Notes under the pieces: generated by a model
Databases searched by the model: none
Seen by the model: the letters and a program-made list of their open reading frames with translations, nothing else
Told to the model about the DNA's origin: nothing
Program-made: the position numbers and the translations under genes
Shown: piece after piece, positions 1-12,871 of the stretch
Layout: each line of letters starts with the position of its first letter
Position numbering within the stretch: the stretch's first letter is position 1
Assembly: GCA_022478985.1 (NCBI GenBank)
Contig: JAKSZP010018527.1
Location: forward strand, 108,672 to 172,671
Direction: 5' to 3'
Length of the DNA stretch: 64,000 nucleotides
Origin: Massospora cicadina
Lineage: Eukaryota; Entomophthoromycota; Entomophthoromycetes; Entomophthorales; Entomophthoraceae

Positions 1-626
1 GATTTTAATTTATAGTTTTAATAGGCACCAAAATGGGGGTAAAAGAGAGTCTATCTTAGTAAATTGATAAAGGTGTTTTAAACGTCAAGGCTTGACGCTT
101 GTATGGCTTAGGAATTTCAAAATTTAGTAATATACAATTATAGCCTATCATGGCTTGAAAAACTTACATCTTTTTAATGAAAATTATAGATGGGGGATCA
201 CTATTGGTCAAAACGTACCCATGAGGTAACAACTTGATGTATTTCAGCCAATCCCCATCTGAGAAAATATTTTCACCTTGGGGGACCCCACCATGCCTGT
301 AAAAGGGGCAGTCCCCGCATAGGTGTTGGAATGGACCTGGGAATGGTTGGGGAAGCATTGTCCGATGAATGCCTCATAGTCCACTTTGTAGTCAGAGTAA
401 TTTGGCTAGTTGTTATTGATTTATTTGCCCGTGGATGAGTTAAAATTGTGTGTCCCTTATTTGTGGGGTTCCACTGATAAATGGTCAGGGTCTTTTGGCC
501 AATTTTTCCTTATTATTTAATTTGAAGTCATTATTGGTGACTAGTAAATGTCTGACATTTTCCCTTCTCAGTTGATTAGGACCCACAACATTCCAATCTT
601 GTTGCTGGGAGGGCAAATGTCTGACA
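1..626 (-). repeat. TE1 3' LTR (partial)
   Basis: It aligns along its length with 5837-6458. The inner end is the minus-strand terminus TGTCAGACATTTG at 626, directly next to the polypurine tract at 627-637. The outer ~120 bp lie outside the window. By eye the two LTRs differ by many substitutions, so the insertion is old. Confidence 0.85.
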
Positions 627-1048
627 TCACCCCTCTTAAGAATGTTGGGGTTGAACAAGGCTGAAGGAAGCGGCCATGTACTAATTAATTGTGACTCTGG
701 AAGTGAGTAATTTTGATTGAATACTCATCCCCCGCTTGTATGTAATTGAAAATGGCCCTTCCCAGTTTAACCAAGCTTCTCGCATCTAGATGTGCTGCGT
801 TTGTGATAATATAACATTAAGTCAGCTACTTGGAAGGAAGGGAGAGGGACACAGAACTCATTACTGTTCAGCTTCTTTTGTGACCATCTTATCCAAACTA
901 GTCATAGTTTCCACTTGTAGTTGGATGATGTGTTGGGCCAATTGTTTCATGGCTTTCTCTGGGTCAGTTCTGTCAGTGAAAATATCTTTTGCTAGTAGAG
1001 CTGGTATCCCAGGTTCTCAGTCATACAACACACGGAAAGAAAACATCT

Positions 1049-1924
1049 TTAAGATGCTATGATAGCTAATTTGATAGGCCATAAGGGCACTGGGTAAATA
1101 ATGATTCCAGTGGAAAGGGTCTGAATTGGACATTCTGCGGAGTATGGAGACCAGGGTTCTGTTAACTCTACAGCTTTATTTGTAGATGGGTTATAAGGGG
1201 CTGAGAAGAGTTGTTGCGCTCCCATGGATGTGGCAAGGAGCTTCACCACATGGGAAGTAAAAGTTTTTTCCATTATCCTATAAAGACCTGGGGATACCCA
1301 TGCTGGGTGAAAATGTATTGGTGTAAGAAGTTGGCCGTAGCTTTTGCCTTTTGAGAGGGGAGAGCTACAGCTTCACCCATTTGGTGAAATGATCAATACT
1401 AACTAAGATATAGCGATTGTCACCTGTGATCTGAGGGAGAGGTTCTACCACATCCATACATAAGGTATGAAAAGGTTGTTGAGGCGTCGTAGGTTGATAT
1501 TGGTATTGGCCTTGAAGCTAAATTGTTTCTTACAGGTCAAGCATGCATCCAAGTCTTCAGATATGGTTTCCAAGAACCCCTCCCAGTAGTAATGATCTTT
1601 CAGCCACTCATAGGTTTTGCGTACTCCGCCATTCCCCATGATTGTGTGAGGCTCTAAAATGAAAGGAACTCGTTCTGTTGGCCGGAGATAGGGCAACCAA
1701 ATTTTACCTACCTTCTTATATAGCTTTCCATTTTTCACCTTGGTGTTGCAGGAGTGGCGAGAGAGCATCTTTTTAATATGTTCATCTTCATCAGCCCATG
1801 CATCTGGAGTCATGAGAAGATCATGTAGTCTCTCATCTTCACTATTGTCTAAGTGAAGAACAGGTAGCCGTGTTAACCCATCTAAATTCATGTGGCGCGT
1901 TCCTGCCTGATGCTCAATAGTCAT
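1049..1924 (-). pseudogene. TE1 end of RNase H and integrase, broken
   Basis: Segment 1924-1445 begins with the conserved RNase H tail (EHQAGTRHMNLDGLTRLP, the Asp-Gly-Leu-Ser-Arg region) and continues into the integrase zinc-binding HHCC domain, with GNGGVRKTYEWLKDHYYW and a CLTC pair. The catalytic core is mostly decayed. 1273-1049 still shows YNPSTNKAVE, a decayed form of the usual YHPQTNGxVE segment that carries the catalytic Glu. The element would need this enzyme to insert its DNA; this copy cannot make it. Confidence 0.8.
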
Positions 1925-2167
1925 ATTGTAAGGCTGAAGCTTCAGAGCCCTGCAAACCGCCCCGTAAGTCCTTCATATTCTGCAACCACTTTAGAGAGGC
2001 GTGGTCCGTGATTACTTTGAAGGGAGTCCCATATAGGAATAGGCGGTAGTGTTTGACAGCGAGCAGAACAGCCAAACACTCCTTATCCGTGACGCTGTAG
2101 TTATGCTCAGCTTTTGAAAGTATTTTGCTAAAGTAAGACAGGGAATATCAACTCCATGCTCATCCAA

Positions 2168-3452
2168 CTAAACTAAGATAGCTCCAACAGTGTAGTCAGA
2201 GGCATCCATGAACAACACGAAAGGTTTGCTGTAGTCAGGGTGGCGGAGTATTGGTCGTTTTTGTAACAGCGCCTTCAGGGTCTCAAAGGAGGCTTTTTGT
2301 TCAGCACCCCAATGGAAAGGGGTGTTCTTAGTTAAGAGCCGTATGAGGGGCTCACTGAGCTGCGCAAATTTTGGTGTAAATTGATGGTAATAACCCATCA
2401 TACCCAAGAATACCTGGATGTCACGAAGGGTTTTGGCGCAGGCATCTTAGATATTGCTTCAACTTTATCTTGAAGCGGTTGTATTCCATCCTGGGAGATA
2501 GCGTGTCCAAGGAAATCTAGCCTTCTCTGGAAAAATGAGCATTTAGATGGATCTAATTTGATATTAGAAGCCCGCAAGCGTTTAAACACCTTCTTTAAAT
2601 GTGCAAGGTGTTCATTAAAAGTCTTAGAAAAGACTGTAATATTATTGAGGTAGACGATGACGCAGCTTAATATAAATCCTGCTTTATATGATCCATTGCT
2701 CGCTGGAAAGAGGCGGGTGCGTTACACAGCCTTTGCAGTAGTCAAGTAGGGTGGAAAAGACCCTTACTACAAATAAAAGCACATTTCTCCTGGTCTTGTG
2801 GAGAAGGTCTATTTGCTAATAACCGCTAGCCAGGTCCATGGCGGAGAAGTATTTAGACCCAGAGAGTTGAGCCAGAGCGTCATCAATATGTGGGATAGGG
2901 CAACTATCTTTTTTGGTGAGGTTGTTTAATTTGCGGTAGTCCATTACTACCCAATCATCTCCATTTTTCTTCTTTTTTTAATAAAAGGGGGAGGACTAAG
3001 GGCTTTGTGACAGCACCAGCAACCCAGCATCCAGGAGCTGTTTGAGCTCCTTCTGAATCTTTAGCTCCTCAACATTTTAATAGCAATAGGGCTTGGAGCG
3101 AACAGGTTTATCATCACCAACGTCAATTGTATGCATCCACCCCTTCATATGCCCATAGTCATTGTTGAATTTGGAGAAAAAGTTGCTAGATAGCCTCAAG
3201 TAAGGAGTGGACTTTATCCAACTCATCTGGGGTTAATTTATCGGAGATTTGAATATAAGGTAGGGTACATATGGAGAGGTCAGCAGGTAAGCCCATATCT
3301 GCCATAGACCCAATACAGTGGACTTGCTTGATGTTCTCAATTGGTATCAACAGGCCTCTTCCAATCTCCTGATGCTTTTTTACTACCATATCCTTATTGG
3401 TGAGATTTCCCAATAAAAGACTAATAGGCAGATGAAAAGCGGGGTCTAACAC
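2168..3452 (-). pseudogene. TE1 reverse transcriptase and start of RNase H, broken
   Basis: The region starts with a protease-RT linker (3452-3186, including a DKLTPDELDKVHSLLEAI segment). It passes through a poorly readable RT palm with many stops, then becomes clear at 2660-2400: CVIVYLNNITVFS, followed by HLAHLKKVFKRL and FLGHAISQDGI. The polymerase motif should read YLDDI, but both aspartates are asparagine, which would abolish catalysis. Next comes the GYYHQF motif of the RT-RNase H connection, and RNase H with LFMDASDYTVGAIL (2168-2407). The N-terminal RNase H Asp is present. Confidence 0.85.
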
Positions 3453-3544
3453 GCCAGCAAAACTCTAGGCTCAAAAGGACTAACTCCATCTATGCTAATG
3501 AGGTGCAGTAGGCAGTTGTGTGGGATTTTCATGCTAATTTTAGT

Positions 3545-4060
3545 TTAAACTACCTTTTGTTTTCCGGTCTTAATGACCACCTCTACAGAAGCATAGAAAG
3601 AGAGACCCTCAAGGGCATCCACTGAGGGGGGCAACAGTTTTGTATGCCGTCCTTCCATGGTGTAATGCAGGGATAAAGCGGAGGAGGGATACTTAACTGT
3701 GCAAACATAATCCTTTTTACTGAGCTCATCATTAGACAGAATCAGAGGAACCTCATAGTTAACTATGGAGAGATATCCCTGCTTCAAATTAATAACACCT
3801 TCAAATTCAAGCATAAATTGGATTCCAATGAGTAAATTGTAGGTATTATTATTCAAAACCACTTCTGGATCTGAAAAGAGAAGCTTTCCAAACCATATGA
3901 GCAGAGAAGAGTAGTCTCCAATAGCGCGGGTGTTGTTTGTCCCAGCCGTTCCAAACTCTTGAGTATAGTCGAGGTCAGGGGCCAGCTTAATTTTCTTCAT
4001 GAGCTTTGCTGATACAACATTCACCAGGGACCCAGTGTCAAGGATAACTTTAACCCGCAC
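3545..4060 (-). pseudogene. TE1 retroviral-type aspartic protease region
   Basis: A 171-codon open stretch. Near its start is ILDTGSLVNVVS, the catalytic Asp-Thr-Gly motif of a retropepsin, followed by a helix-like KLMKKIKL segment and, about 60 residues on, a YNLLIGIQF stretch like the conserved second half of these proteases. In the element it would release Gag and Pol products. It lies between gag and RT as expected. The active-site triad is intact, but the surrounding polyprotein is not continuous. Confidence 0.75.
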
Positions 4061-4772
4061 TTATTAACAATAACCTCCACTTTAGTTAAAGTACCACCCA
4101 AGGAGGGGGAATAGCAAGGACCACTTTTAGATGAAAAGTGGAGACAAGGCATTTTGCAGTTTCAGGTTATTTCTCCTTGATAGTCTTCAAGGTAACCACA
4201 CTATGGGTAGATTGGAGAAACGTGGCAATGAACTGGTCCACATCACTAGCAGTGTCAATAATCTCGAGTCCCTTATCACATGCCAAAGATAAGTGTGACG
4301 AAGGATCTTAGCCCAATTTACTCTCTCTGTGTTCAAACGATCAGGTACATCCACTTCACCTGGTGCTCCTAAAACGTAATGAACAACATCTTCATCACCC
4401 CCTCAGACTCGTCATCAGAGGTGTTATCTATGCAGGTTAGGGAGCCCATAGGCTGTGGGATAGGTTCAGGCCTTTTCTTATGGGATGATAAGCCCTGGGG
4501 TTGTTCCTCCACCTTATTAACTTTTTGGGAGGCTTTGGAACTGCCATCGCTTGAGTTTCGACCTTCAAAGCAAGAAGTTGGTGCTTCCTCAAGAAGATAG
4601 GATTTATACTAGAGTTGTCTGAATGAGAGGTTGAGGAGGATAGCAGTGGATAGGTAGAAACTTTTTCTAAAACAGCCTTAGGTCATTCAGTGACTGGGTG
4701 CTTTTGTGGAACAGGCGGTTTAGCCTTTGTGATCTGGGCATTTACTCCATTGTTATTGGGAGTGATTGGAAA

Positions 4773-5697
4773 CTAAGAAAGTGGTTTAGACTGAAGAGCA
4801 GGCTTTGAGACCACTTTGGAAGGCCGCTCTGAAGAGTATAGACAAGGCGAAGGGTCGACTGCTTTCACCAACTGAGTCTCTTTAACTGAAGACGAAGAAG
4901 AGCACTGCCATATCACCACCATTACCAACTGATTATTGTTATGGGAAGCGGAAACAGTGGGTGATGGCAACTCCGTAGGAGTTGGTGTCCAGAGGGAAAC
5001 AGCCGTGGTAGATGCTAAATTGGGTGGCTTAGAATCTTGTCTCATAACTCCTTGTGTAGGGTCACACTCATAGATATCTGCAACTGCTAATAAAGCCTCC
5101 TTGATATCCCGTACAGAGTTAAACGTGCGCTTTACATATGAGAGATGCATCACCAAGGAGGGATGAGATGCCAAGCTAGCCAAGATAGCAGCAATTGCAT
5201 CTTCAAGAGAGAGCATTTGTGCAAGAAACAAAGGTTGAGCTTTATTAAAGAAGTGCTTAACAGATGAGGTGATCAATTGTCCCTTTTGCAAACTAAGGCA
5301 CATAAAGGCCTGTTTTTTTCGCTGAAAACTTTTCTTAGAACCAAAATAATCAAGCAGCGCTTGCTTAACCTCTGCCCAAAGACTGAGGGTGACCCATGGT
5401 GGGGACCATTCTTTCTTGTGCTATTTGATTTAAGCGAGGAAGAATGAACCAGATTTCTTTCTGGTTAGTGGCTCCTTCCATCATAGATTCATACACATAT
5501 AGGAAGGAGGCAATACTGCCCACACCAGCTATGAACTTGTCTCGCAGAGGGGGTTTTCTTATACCAGGGCATTTTACTGAGTGCTGTTCAAGCCGTTTAA
5601 GGCAAGACAAAGCACTAGCTAGCTGGAGTTCAATGGAGGCTAGATAAGGGTTCTTTTCCATTGTTTTAGTGGTTTTTGTGGTGTATAGGACGCACAT
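4773..5697 (-). pseudogene. TE1 gag, broken
   Basis: Two open segments (5697-5365 and 5303-4773) lie directly downstream of the primer-binding site, where gag is expected. The first contains a stretch (SFLYVYESMMEGAT...IAQERMVP) that matches the gag of TE-B (SFIFCYESAMEEAT...IAQNIMVP). That cross-match between independent copies is the main support. The second segment is mostly helical-looking and then Ser/Pro/Thr-rich. No CCHC zinc knuckle was found. The two segments are separated by stops or a frameshift, so no full Gag can be made. Confidence 0.65.
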
Positions 5698-5710
5698 GTA
5701 GTGAGCACCA
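5691..5710 (-). promoter_or_regulatory. TE1 tRNA primer-binding site
   Basis: The minus strand reads TGGTGCTCACTACATGTGCG two bases inside the 5' LTR. The leading TGG pairs with a tRNA CCA end. TE2 and TE-E share TGCTCACTA in the same position, so all three probably use the same primer tRNA. Confidence 0.7.
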
Positions 5711-5712
5711 CT

Positions 5713-6458
5713 TGTTGAATTTTTGGCTTGGAAATTAGCTCGCCGGTGCTTGCTGCCTTAAATCCAACAATGTAAATCAAAGGCTTTTCTCACCACTGAT
5801 AAGGAAATAGTAAAAATATGAAAACAATTAGAAGTTTAAATTTATAGTTTTAATAGGCACCACATGGGGTAAAAAAGAGTCTATCTTAATAAATTTAAAT
5901 GGTGTTTAAATGTCGAGGCTTGATGTTTGTATGGCTTGGGAATATCCAAATTTTGTAATATATGATTATAGCCTATCATGGCTTGACAAACTCGCATCTG
6001 TTTAATGAAACAATAGATGGGGAATCACTATTAGCCAAAACGTACCCATGAGGTGATGACTTGATGTATTTCAGTCAATCCCCATCTGAGAAAATCTTTT
6101 TACCTTGGGGGACCCCCATCATGCCTATAAAAGGGGGCGGTCCTTGTGTAAGTGTTGGAATGGACCTGGGCATGGTTAGGGAAGCATTGTCCAATGAATG
6201 CCTCATAATCCACTTCATAATTGGAGTAATCTGACTAGTGCTTATTAATTTATTTTCCCATGGTGGAGTCAAAATTGTGTTTCCCCAATTTTCAGGGTTC
6301 CATCAAAAAATTGGCCAGGGTCTTTTGGCCAAATTCTTTCTTATTAATTTAAATCAAAGCCATTATCAGGGACTAGTAAATGTCTGATATTTTCCCTTCT
6401 CAGCCAATTTGGATCCACAACATTCTTATTTTGTTGCTGTGAGGGCAAATGTCTGACA
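5713..6458 (-). repeat. TE1 5' LTR
   Basis: 746 bp. On the minus strand it begins TGTCAGACATTTG at 6458 and ends TTCAACA at 5713, giving TGT...ACA termini. It is followed after 2 nt by the primer-binding site. The 3' boundary was chosen from that site and the ACA end. Confidence 0.85.
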
Positions 6459-8513
6459 CAGGGGTAAGAGCTGGGTTTGCATTGATTCTGGGGAATGAGA
6501 ATAGGATACATAGTCTCCATCACTAATATTATTAAAGGTTATAAAGAAAAGGAATTTAAAAATTGTGTGATAGCTAAAGGGACTGATATCTAAGGCAAAA
6601 TCTTATATAGATACTAAATATGGATTATAGCAAGTTGAAAAATTCTATCATTTTTTATTGCACAGGAAAATAAAAACATAAGATTAAATCATGATATTTA
6701 AATTATATAGTTGAATTAGATATGTGTTAGATTAAAACTAAAAACTAATATATAGTATATATAGGAAGTAATAATTTTAAAAAATATTTAGTGGAATTCT
6801 ATTAACTAAGGAGAACCTTTAAGCCAATTCTCAAATTCCTATATGCTAAAATTTAGCGGATATCATGATGAGAATTGGCTTTCATATGTGAGTAAGTTGA
6901 GATTTATTATGTGATTAATAAGCTTATGGCAATATGGTATTATCTGTACTTCTTCTAATGTCAATTGAATTAAAAAACATCACAGTTGCCCTCATGGTTG
7001 GAAAACATTTATAATACAGCGTTTATCTTTGGAAAGTTAATTGGTATAATGTATGATTTAGTTTATAGAATCACAAATAATATTGATACTACAATTATAT
7101 ATCAGCACATAAGAATTTTAAGAAGTATTTTTATAATAATATGACGATGTGTTTGTGTGAAATTCCAGCCAAATCATAATATGTAGAGATTTACATTTTA
7201 ATATAATTGGATAGAAGGGGTATAAATGCACTTTATTACTAAATTTTTTGAAGTTGTTCTTTGGTTATAAGCAAAAAAGCAGTCCAAAAACTTAATGTTT
7301 AGTGCACGCACAGATGATTATATATGTTAATCTAAATGGTGATTCAAATCTTTTTATTGTAACTTTTCAAAACATAAAAATAAAATTTTTTCATATACTG
7401 TTATAGAAGGAAAAATTTGTGTATTTTCTAACTTAAAGTATACCTTTATAAATTACACTTTGCGTTATATTTAAGGTGAACATTATAATATTCATGATTT
7501 CTACTTTGATAAAAATATACTTTATCCTCCTCAAAAAAAGTGTACAAAAGTGACAGAGCGGAAACAGAGAAAGTCACTAGGTAAGTATAGAATATGATTT
7601 CACCCCAAAATGAGAATCAAGATAACAGCAAAACAGAGATAGAGAGAAAAAGAAGAGAAGCATAATCCACACCAGAAAGAGAATAAAGAAAATAAAAAAG
7701 CAAAGAAAGAAAAAAATAAGCAGAGATTTACCTAAAAAAGAATCAAGATAATAACAAAGAAGATAAAGAGAGTATAGAAGAAACAAAGTAAAGAATTTGA
7801 ATTAATCCATGAAAGATTATCAAGACTAGAGCAAGTTAAAACTGCAGTAACTAATAAAAGAATGCACATTTTAAATATCTTAGAGAATGTAGCTTTTTAT
7901 TATGACTTATCAAAGGGTTATGCCTCTAATTCTTTATGTTTTGTATGTTAAATGATTATAACTTGCACTACTGTGAAGCAGAAAGTGGAAAGATAAACCC
8001 CAGAGATGTGCTGCAGTGGAATAGGCTTTGGTGCCACTAATAAACCTCCTGAGCCCTTACATAGAATTTTGATTGGTTATTATATGGATACTTATAACCT
8101 GAAAAACATCATATTTTACAACTCATGTTTCAGATGACCTCTTTTTAATACTACTAAAGAAATTATAAAGCCAGGACTCAAGATAAAGTCTAAAGTTCAG
8201 GGCCAAGTATATCATCAAACAGGAAGTCTACAAAGTCTACCAAATAAAGTTTATAAATTTCTGCGAGTAATCTTGTTGGTTATAGCTTACAACAAGTATA
8301 ACGCATTTCAGGAAATTGCCACAAACAAGACAAGGCATAATACTTCAGTTACAGGACTTTTTTAATTATAAAAGCTCTGATATACATAGTTCCAAATTAG
8401 CCATGAAAAATCAGTTCTAGAATTAATCTAGACATCTTAGCAGAAAAAATGTCACAAAACAAACATGAAAGGCAAGAATTTGCTGACAACAGCAGAAGTA
8501 GCTGTAATTATTG
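6459..8513. other. AT-rich non-genic stretch between TE1 and TE2
   Basis: No reading frame with recognisable content. The DNA is AT-rich and CpG-poor, with stops in all frames. The only structured feature is the purine-rich tract listed separately. It may be very old repeat debris, but nothing aligned with the other elements here. Confidence 0.5.
7545..7800 (+). repeat. Polypurine tract (A/G-rich strand)
   Basis: About 250 bp are strongly biased to A and G on the plus strand, rich in GAGA, AAGAA and AAATAA words. It includes two imperfect copies of GAATCAAGATAA about 125 bp apart (near 7614 and 7740). The pyrimidine strand gives an apparent 69-residue Leu/Phe/Tyr-rich frame that is a by-product of the bias. 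Confidence 0.6.
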
Positions 8514-10364
8514 TGTTAAAATGGAACTTAGGTCTTGAATCATCTGCACAAGTCAGCTCACATTTAAATAACAGGCATTCTATATACTGAATGATTCTTA
8601 AAAAAGGATCAATTATAGAATAGTTATAATAGGGGATTACTTAAACTAAAAATAAATTACACCATAGTATCATGTACTGACATTGGTGTAAGGGCTCAAA
8701 GGAGTTGTTGTTCTCTTTATTTGTGTTAGATTCAACAGCACTATAAAATATAAAATAACAATTAAATACCAATCCCTTCCTTAAGAACCTCCTAAATTCC
8801 TAAATTCATATTGGAACCAGATACTTGATAACTAAATGCACTAAAGAATATTTGGCATTTTTTTTAAAAAATTAAGACAAAAGATTTAAGGCCAGAATTG
8901 AGATAACAGGAATGGCAAAAGATAGATTTTAATTAAATAGCAACAAGTTTATATCAACATGGGGCAGGGCCGATTATATAAGTCTCAAATATAAAGTCAT
9001 TTGTCAGATTCTGGTGGTTGACCCAAAAATAAACCCTTTTAATACCATCAGATCGGGACAATTATCCTCCCAATGCTTGAGCTAATACTATAGTTCTCAC
9101 CTTAAAGCCTATTGCAACTACATGTCTTGGGCTGATTATATCAACATTAATTCAATATGAATATTATATCAAAAGCTCAGGCTGAATACACTCACAGATT
9201 CAGGCCAATTTTTACTGCACTAAAGCTCAGCAATTAGTATCAACTAATCAGGGCCAATATTATCAATTAGCACAAGAAATCATTTGGAGATTGACCTGAA
9301 GATAACGTCTACTAATCCCATGGACAGATAGATGTTAAAATATAATCAATTTTTCCGCACTAGGGCGAAATTTATATGACAATCTTCATAATTAGCATGC
9401 TAGAACTTGCACATGGACTGCCTGAATGGGAGTCCCTAGTGCTATCAAGAGAGGCCTGTTGACGTCCCAATTAGGGGTACGTCATCTACTTCAATTGATG
9501 CAGAAATTTCACAGAAGATGTATTTTGTCATCAGTATGACAAAACTCAAATTAAGAGGATCCTAAACACAATTTTGCATGTTCTTATTGCAATTTTGTCT
9601 CTGAAATTCTCCCAATTTTGAGAGTATTTTGCCACCAATAAACCTAGCAATAGGTCTCAGTCATATCAGTTCAAGGGCTGAATTGAGGTGTAAATAATCT
9701 GTAGAAATTTCATGCATGAATGTGGCCAGTAGATGCCCTAGAGGTATAAATAATGGCTCCTGGCCTAATGATTAATTATCAAATAGATATCATCTAATAA
9801 AGATAGTTATTTTTATCTCTTTCCTAGTCTTTTTATCAATAACTTTTCTTTGGAGAAGTGTGGAAAAGCTGTAAGTGCCAAGTCCCATCTTGTTACTGTA
9901 CCTGCCTTGGAAGAAGTTCCTGATTACTCCGTGAAAATTATGCCTGAAATTAACCAGAAGAGTCAGGGCTATTTGAATACGCCTTGCGAGTTTCCAAATG
10001 GTGAAAATACCATAAGCCACTGGCGATATAGAGGATCATTCAACCAAACTTCATCCAAATTAAGTGTGCAGGATTATATTTATCTAGCGCGTGATCCTAG
10101 GATTTTAACACCATTTTCATTAGCACTATGACCTGAGTGATATTAAAATAAGCAATTTAAATATTCATGGTCTTGAGGCAAGGTAGAATATGTTAAATTG
10201 AGATTGAAAATTAGCGCTGGTGGGGTGGCAAGTAATAGAATGTAACACTTGATATTACCTTTAATTGGTTATGAGCACCTGGTAAATGTAGTTACTATGG
10301 CAAATAAGGTATGGCAGATCATCAGTGATTGCAAAGTAACGTCAATAAAAGCCCCAATCTGACA
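8514..10364 (-). repeat. TE2 3' LTR, split by an insertion at about 9000-10117
   Basis: The outer end is TGTTAAA on the plus strand at 8514; the inner end is TGTCAGATTGG on the minus strand at 10364. Blocks matching the right LTR include TACTTGATAACTAAA near 8822 and the segment around AAGCAATTTAAATATTC near 10150. The match is lost between about 9000 and 10117. Confidence 0.7.
9000..10117 (+). mobile_element. LTR-like insertion within the TE2 LTR
   Basis: This segment has no counterpart in the right TE2 LTR, so it was inserted later. It contains TGTTGACGTC near 9458, a good TATA box (TATAAATA at 9745-9752) and an AATAAA signal about 50 bp further on, the usual order in a plus-strand LTR. 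A 93-codon frame at 9850-10131 follows; I do not recognise its product. It could be a solo LTR plus a short piece of internal sequence. Its edges are only known to within about 20 bp. Confidence 0.45.
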
Positions 10365-11389
10365 TTAGTTAAATATAACAATGAAGGAAATAAATAAGAT
10401 ATTTGTAATGTTGGTCAGACCTGATTTTAGCATTTTGTACCACTTGACCAAACTTAAAGGAACAAAAATGAGTAATGATCAAATTGGTTATTAAGAAGTT
10501 GTGGCTTTCAAGCTAGTACATGGTTATTATCCCTTATATTTTTTACTCAGTTATTTAGGGGTCTATAACAGATAGATGTTACTTGTGGATGATTTCTAAG
10601 GGTTTTAGTGATTGCTGATTCTACCATACATTCATGAGGTACCATTAATCTCGCAGGCTCACAGTCACTGCTCGTTACTTCATTTCTCACAGTCAGCACA
10701 TAATCAAAGGTGATGAGCTGGTTCCTTTATACTTAAATTAAGAAGGATTACTAGTTTAATAAATACGGTTATTTCTACATGATTAGATAAATTAGCACTA
10801 GTTTCCAAGATGGAATTATATCAAATAGGCATATCAGATATAGTATTTGATCAATTCAACCATCTAGTTTTTAAATCAATAAATGTTTCTACAAGGGCTT
10901 GGTGATCAGGTTCCATAGTAAAGCTCCATCCAAATTACAGTGGAATCTTATTTGAATTACTTTATGCTGGGAAAATCTAAAAGACACTGTCATCTTTTTC
11001 AGATAATTGACTTGTATGTTGTTACGCTTTCACATCGGTTGGATAATTTAAGATTAATGTGACTTAATCCCTATTTGAATAGGGTGGTTCAGTGTCCTCT
11101 TACATCATTTTCCTTGGTAGCACAGCTAACATATCATTATAAGCATGGGGTGCAAGACTTAGGATAAAGCCTCATATTCTTTATTGAAAATTCAGCGGGG
11201 TTGGAACAATTTTTTGGCCATAGCGTCATAATCTTCTTTGAACAATTTAATGGACCAACTATAGGTTTATTAGGCGCTTGAATGTATATATATCTCAAGT
11301 GTCAGTTTAACTCATGTTGGTAGGCAAACCAATACTCTCCTATGGGCGCAAATGCATAGCTAGCACATCAATAAAAGTTACTTTACGCA

Positions 11390-11460
11390 ATTTTGATGCC
11401 AAAGTATCCTAACTTTCCATACCCACACTGAAAAAATGGCATTAATTGTCATTTTTGGTC
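11390..11460 (-). pseudogene. TE2 gag zinc-knuckle relic
   Basis: The minus strand reads FFQCGYGKLGYFGIKIA, which looks like a CCHC knuckle (CxxCxxxGHxxxxC) that has lost its first and last Cys and its His. Just downstream, near 11245-11205, a KEDYDAMAKKLF-like stretch is readable. This is the only clear protein remnant in the TE2 internal region and suggests that what survives is gag. Confidence 0.45.
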
Positions 11461-12850
11461 AATAAAAGGGATTTTTGAACTGTCAGTAGAAAAACTTCTA
11501 TTTTCTATTCCACCAAGGCCTTTTCAATATTGTCTTCCTTGATAGATGTCAAATAGTTAATATGAGGTTCCTTTTTAGGGTAGATAGGTTGATATTGTCC
11601 CATTTAGTAATACTATAGTATTGGTTTTAGGCGCTTTAAAAATGATGTAGCAGTGGTGAGGTAATTTACCTCTTGGGGTATGGTGTTTTTTCTATATAGG
11701 ACAGCTTTATAGCCCATTATAAATCTTTATAAAGTTCTCATAGTTGAAAAAAGCAAATCTGTGAATCATAATGACTCAGAACCTTAAACTTATATAATAC
11801 CTAATCATTCTAGTAAAAGCGCTTATCAAGATCTACCACTTTTTACCCTTTTTTAGATAATATTGTTAAAAAGCAGTTTTACATATAATCATAAGATTCG
11901 CCCCACAAAATCATTGCCATTAAACGTCTTTGTCATTAACATATAATATTTCTGCTTCACAAATTTTTGGCATTAACAATTTTCTGGCTATTTGAGGCTA
12001 ACAAATTCATTATTGTGGCCAGTCTGGCCTGGTCAATCATGTTCCCCACAGTAATTTCAACCATCTTCATGAAATTGTATATGCTCCCCTCCTTATCAAA
12101 TTTAGGCAGGTTAATAGGGTATAAAAATGATAATTATTAAGCACTTGACCCAGTTAAGGCACTATGAACTTGCCAAGCAATTGATATTAGCAGTATGTGA
12201 TTGAAGTAAAAGGAGGAAAGAGTGCTGAGGTATTGCATGTTGAAGTTGTTGGAGCAGTGCTAATAGGCTGGGATGGAATTTCTGGAATATGGATGGTTGA
12301 AACCTACTGGAGTGGTTCCAAATGTAAAATTGTAGGCAAAATGAGTGTTAACGCTGACTCATTGCCTATGATATCAGTCTCATCTAAATAGGTAACCAAA
12401 AACTGGCAAAATTAGTTGATCAACAATATCCAGAATGACCTTGTTTACATTTGCAAAATTTAGCCCTATCACCTGGAGGGCTTGGTCAAACAAAGTGTGA
12501 ATAGGCAGCACCACGCCATAAAATGTCTTCCAGTCTGCTTATATTTAGGGTTGAATACAAACAATAAGAAGAGAATTTCTACTATTTTCTATCCTTGAGA
12601 TTAGACAGGGATATGCATAGAGTCAATCTTACAGTAAAGGGAATAAATGAATTATGATGATCTCTACATGTGGGTAACAAAGCTGACTAGGTGAAAGCAG
12701 TTGTTCTTAGTAATTATTGGTTTTTAGAAACTTTTTTGTCACTTATCTTCAAAGGTTAAAACACAAATTTTTGGGCCTTAGGGTCAAGCATCCCAGCATA
12801 CAAGTTATTGATCCAATGTATAATCTACCTGTACAGGGCTGCAAAAAGTA

Positions 12851-12869
12851 TCCCATTTAGTGAGCACCA
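12851..12869 (-). promoter_or_regulatory. TE2 primer-binding site
   Basis: Minus strand TGGTGCTCACTAAATGGGA, two bases inside the 5' LTR. It agrees with the TE1 site over the first 12 bases. Confidence 0.6.
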
Positions 12870-12871
12870 AA

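Larger units (their letters stand above)
1..6458 (-). mobile_element. TE1: degenerate Ty3/gypsy LTR retrotransposon, 3' LTR cut by window edge
   Basis: Two long direct repeats (about 1-626 and 5713-6458) flank a 5.1 kb internal region that reads on the minus strand as gag, aspartic protease, reverse transcriptase, RNase H and integrase. That order, with integrase last, is Ty3/gypsy. The primer-binding site lies just inside the right-hand repeat and a purine run (minus strand AAGAGGGGTGA) abuts the left-hand one, which fixes the orientation. About 120 bp of the 3' LTR lie left of the window, so the left target duplication cannot be seen; the right flank is CAGGG. Every pol domain has stops or frameshifts, so the copy is inactive. 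Gag and protease resemble those of TE-B, so the two belong to related lineages. Confidence 0.9.

Noticed and set aside
7577..7786. 69-residue Leu/Phe-rich membrane-like peptide
   Set aside because: It is the translation of the pyrimidine strand of a polypurine tract; the composition bias alone makes it look hydrophobic.
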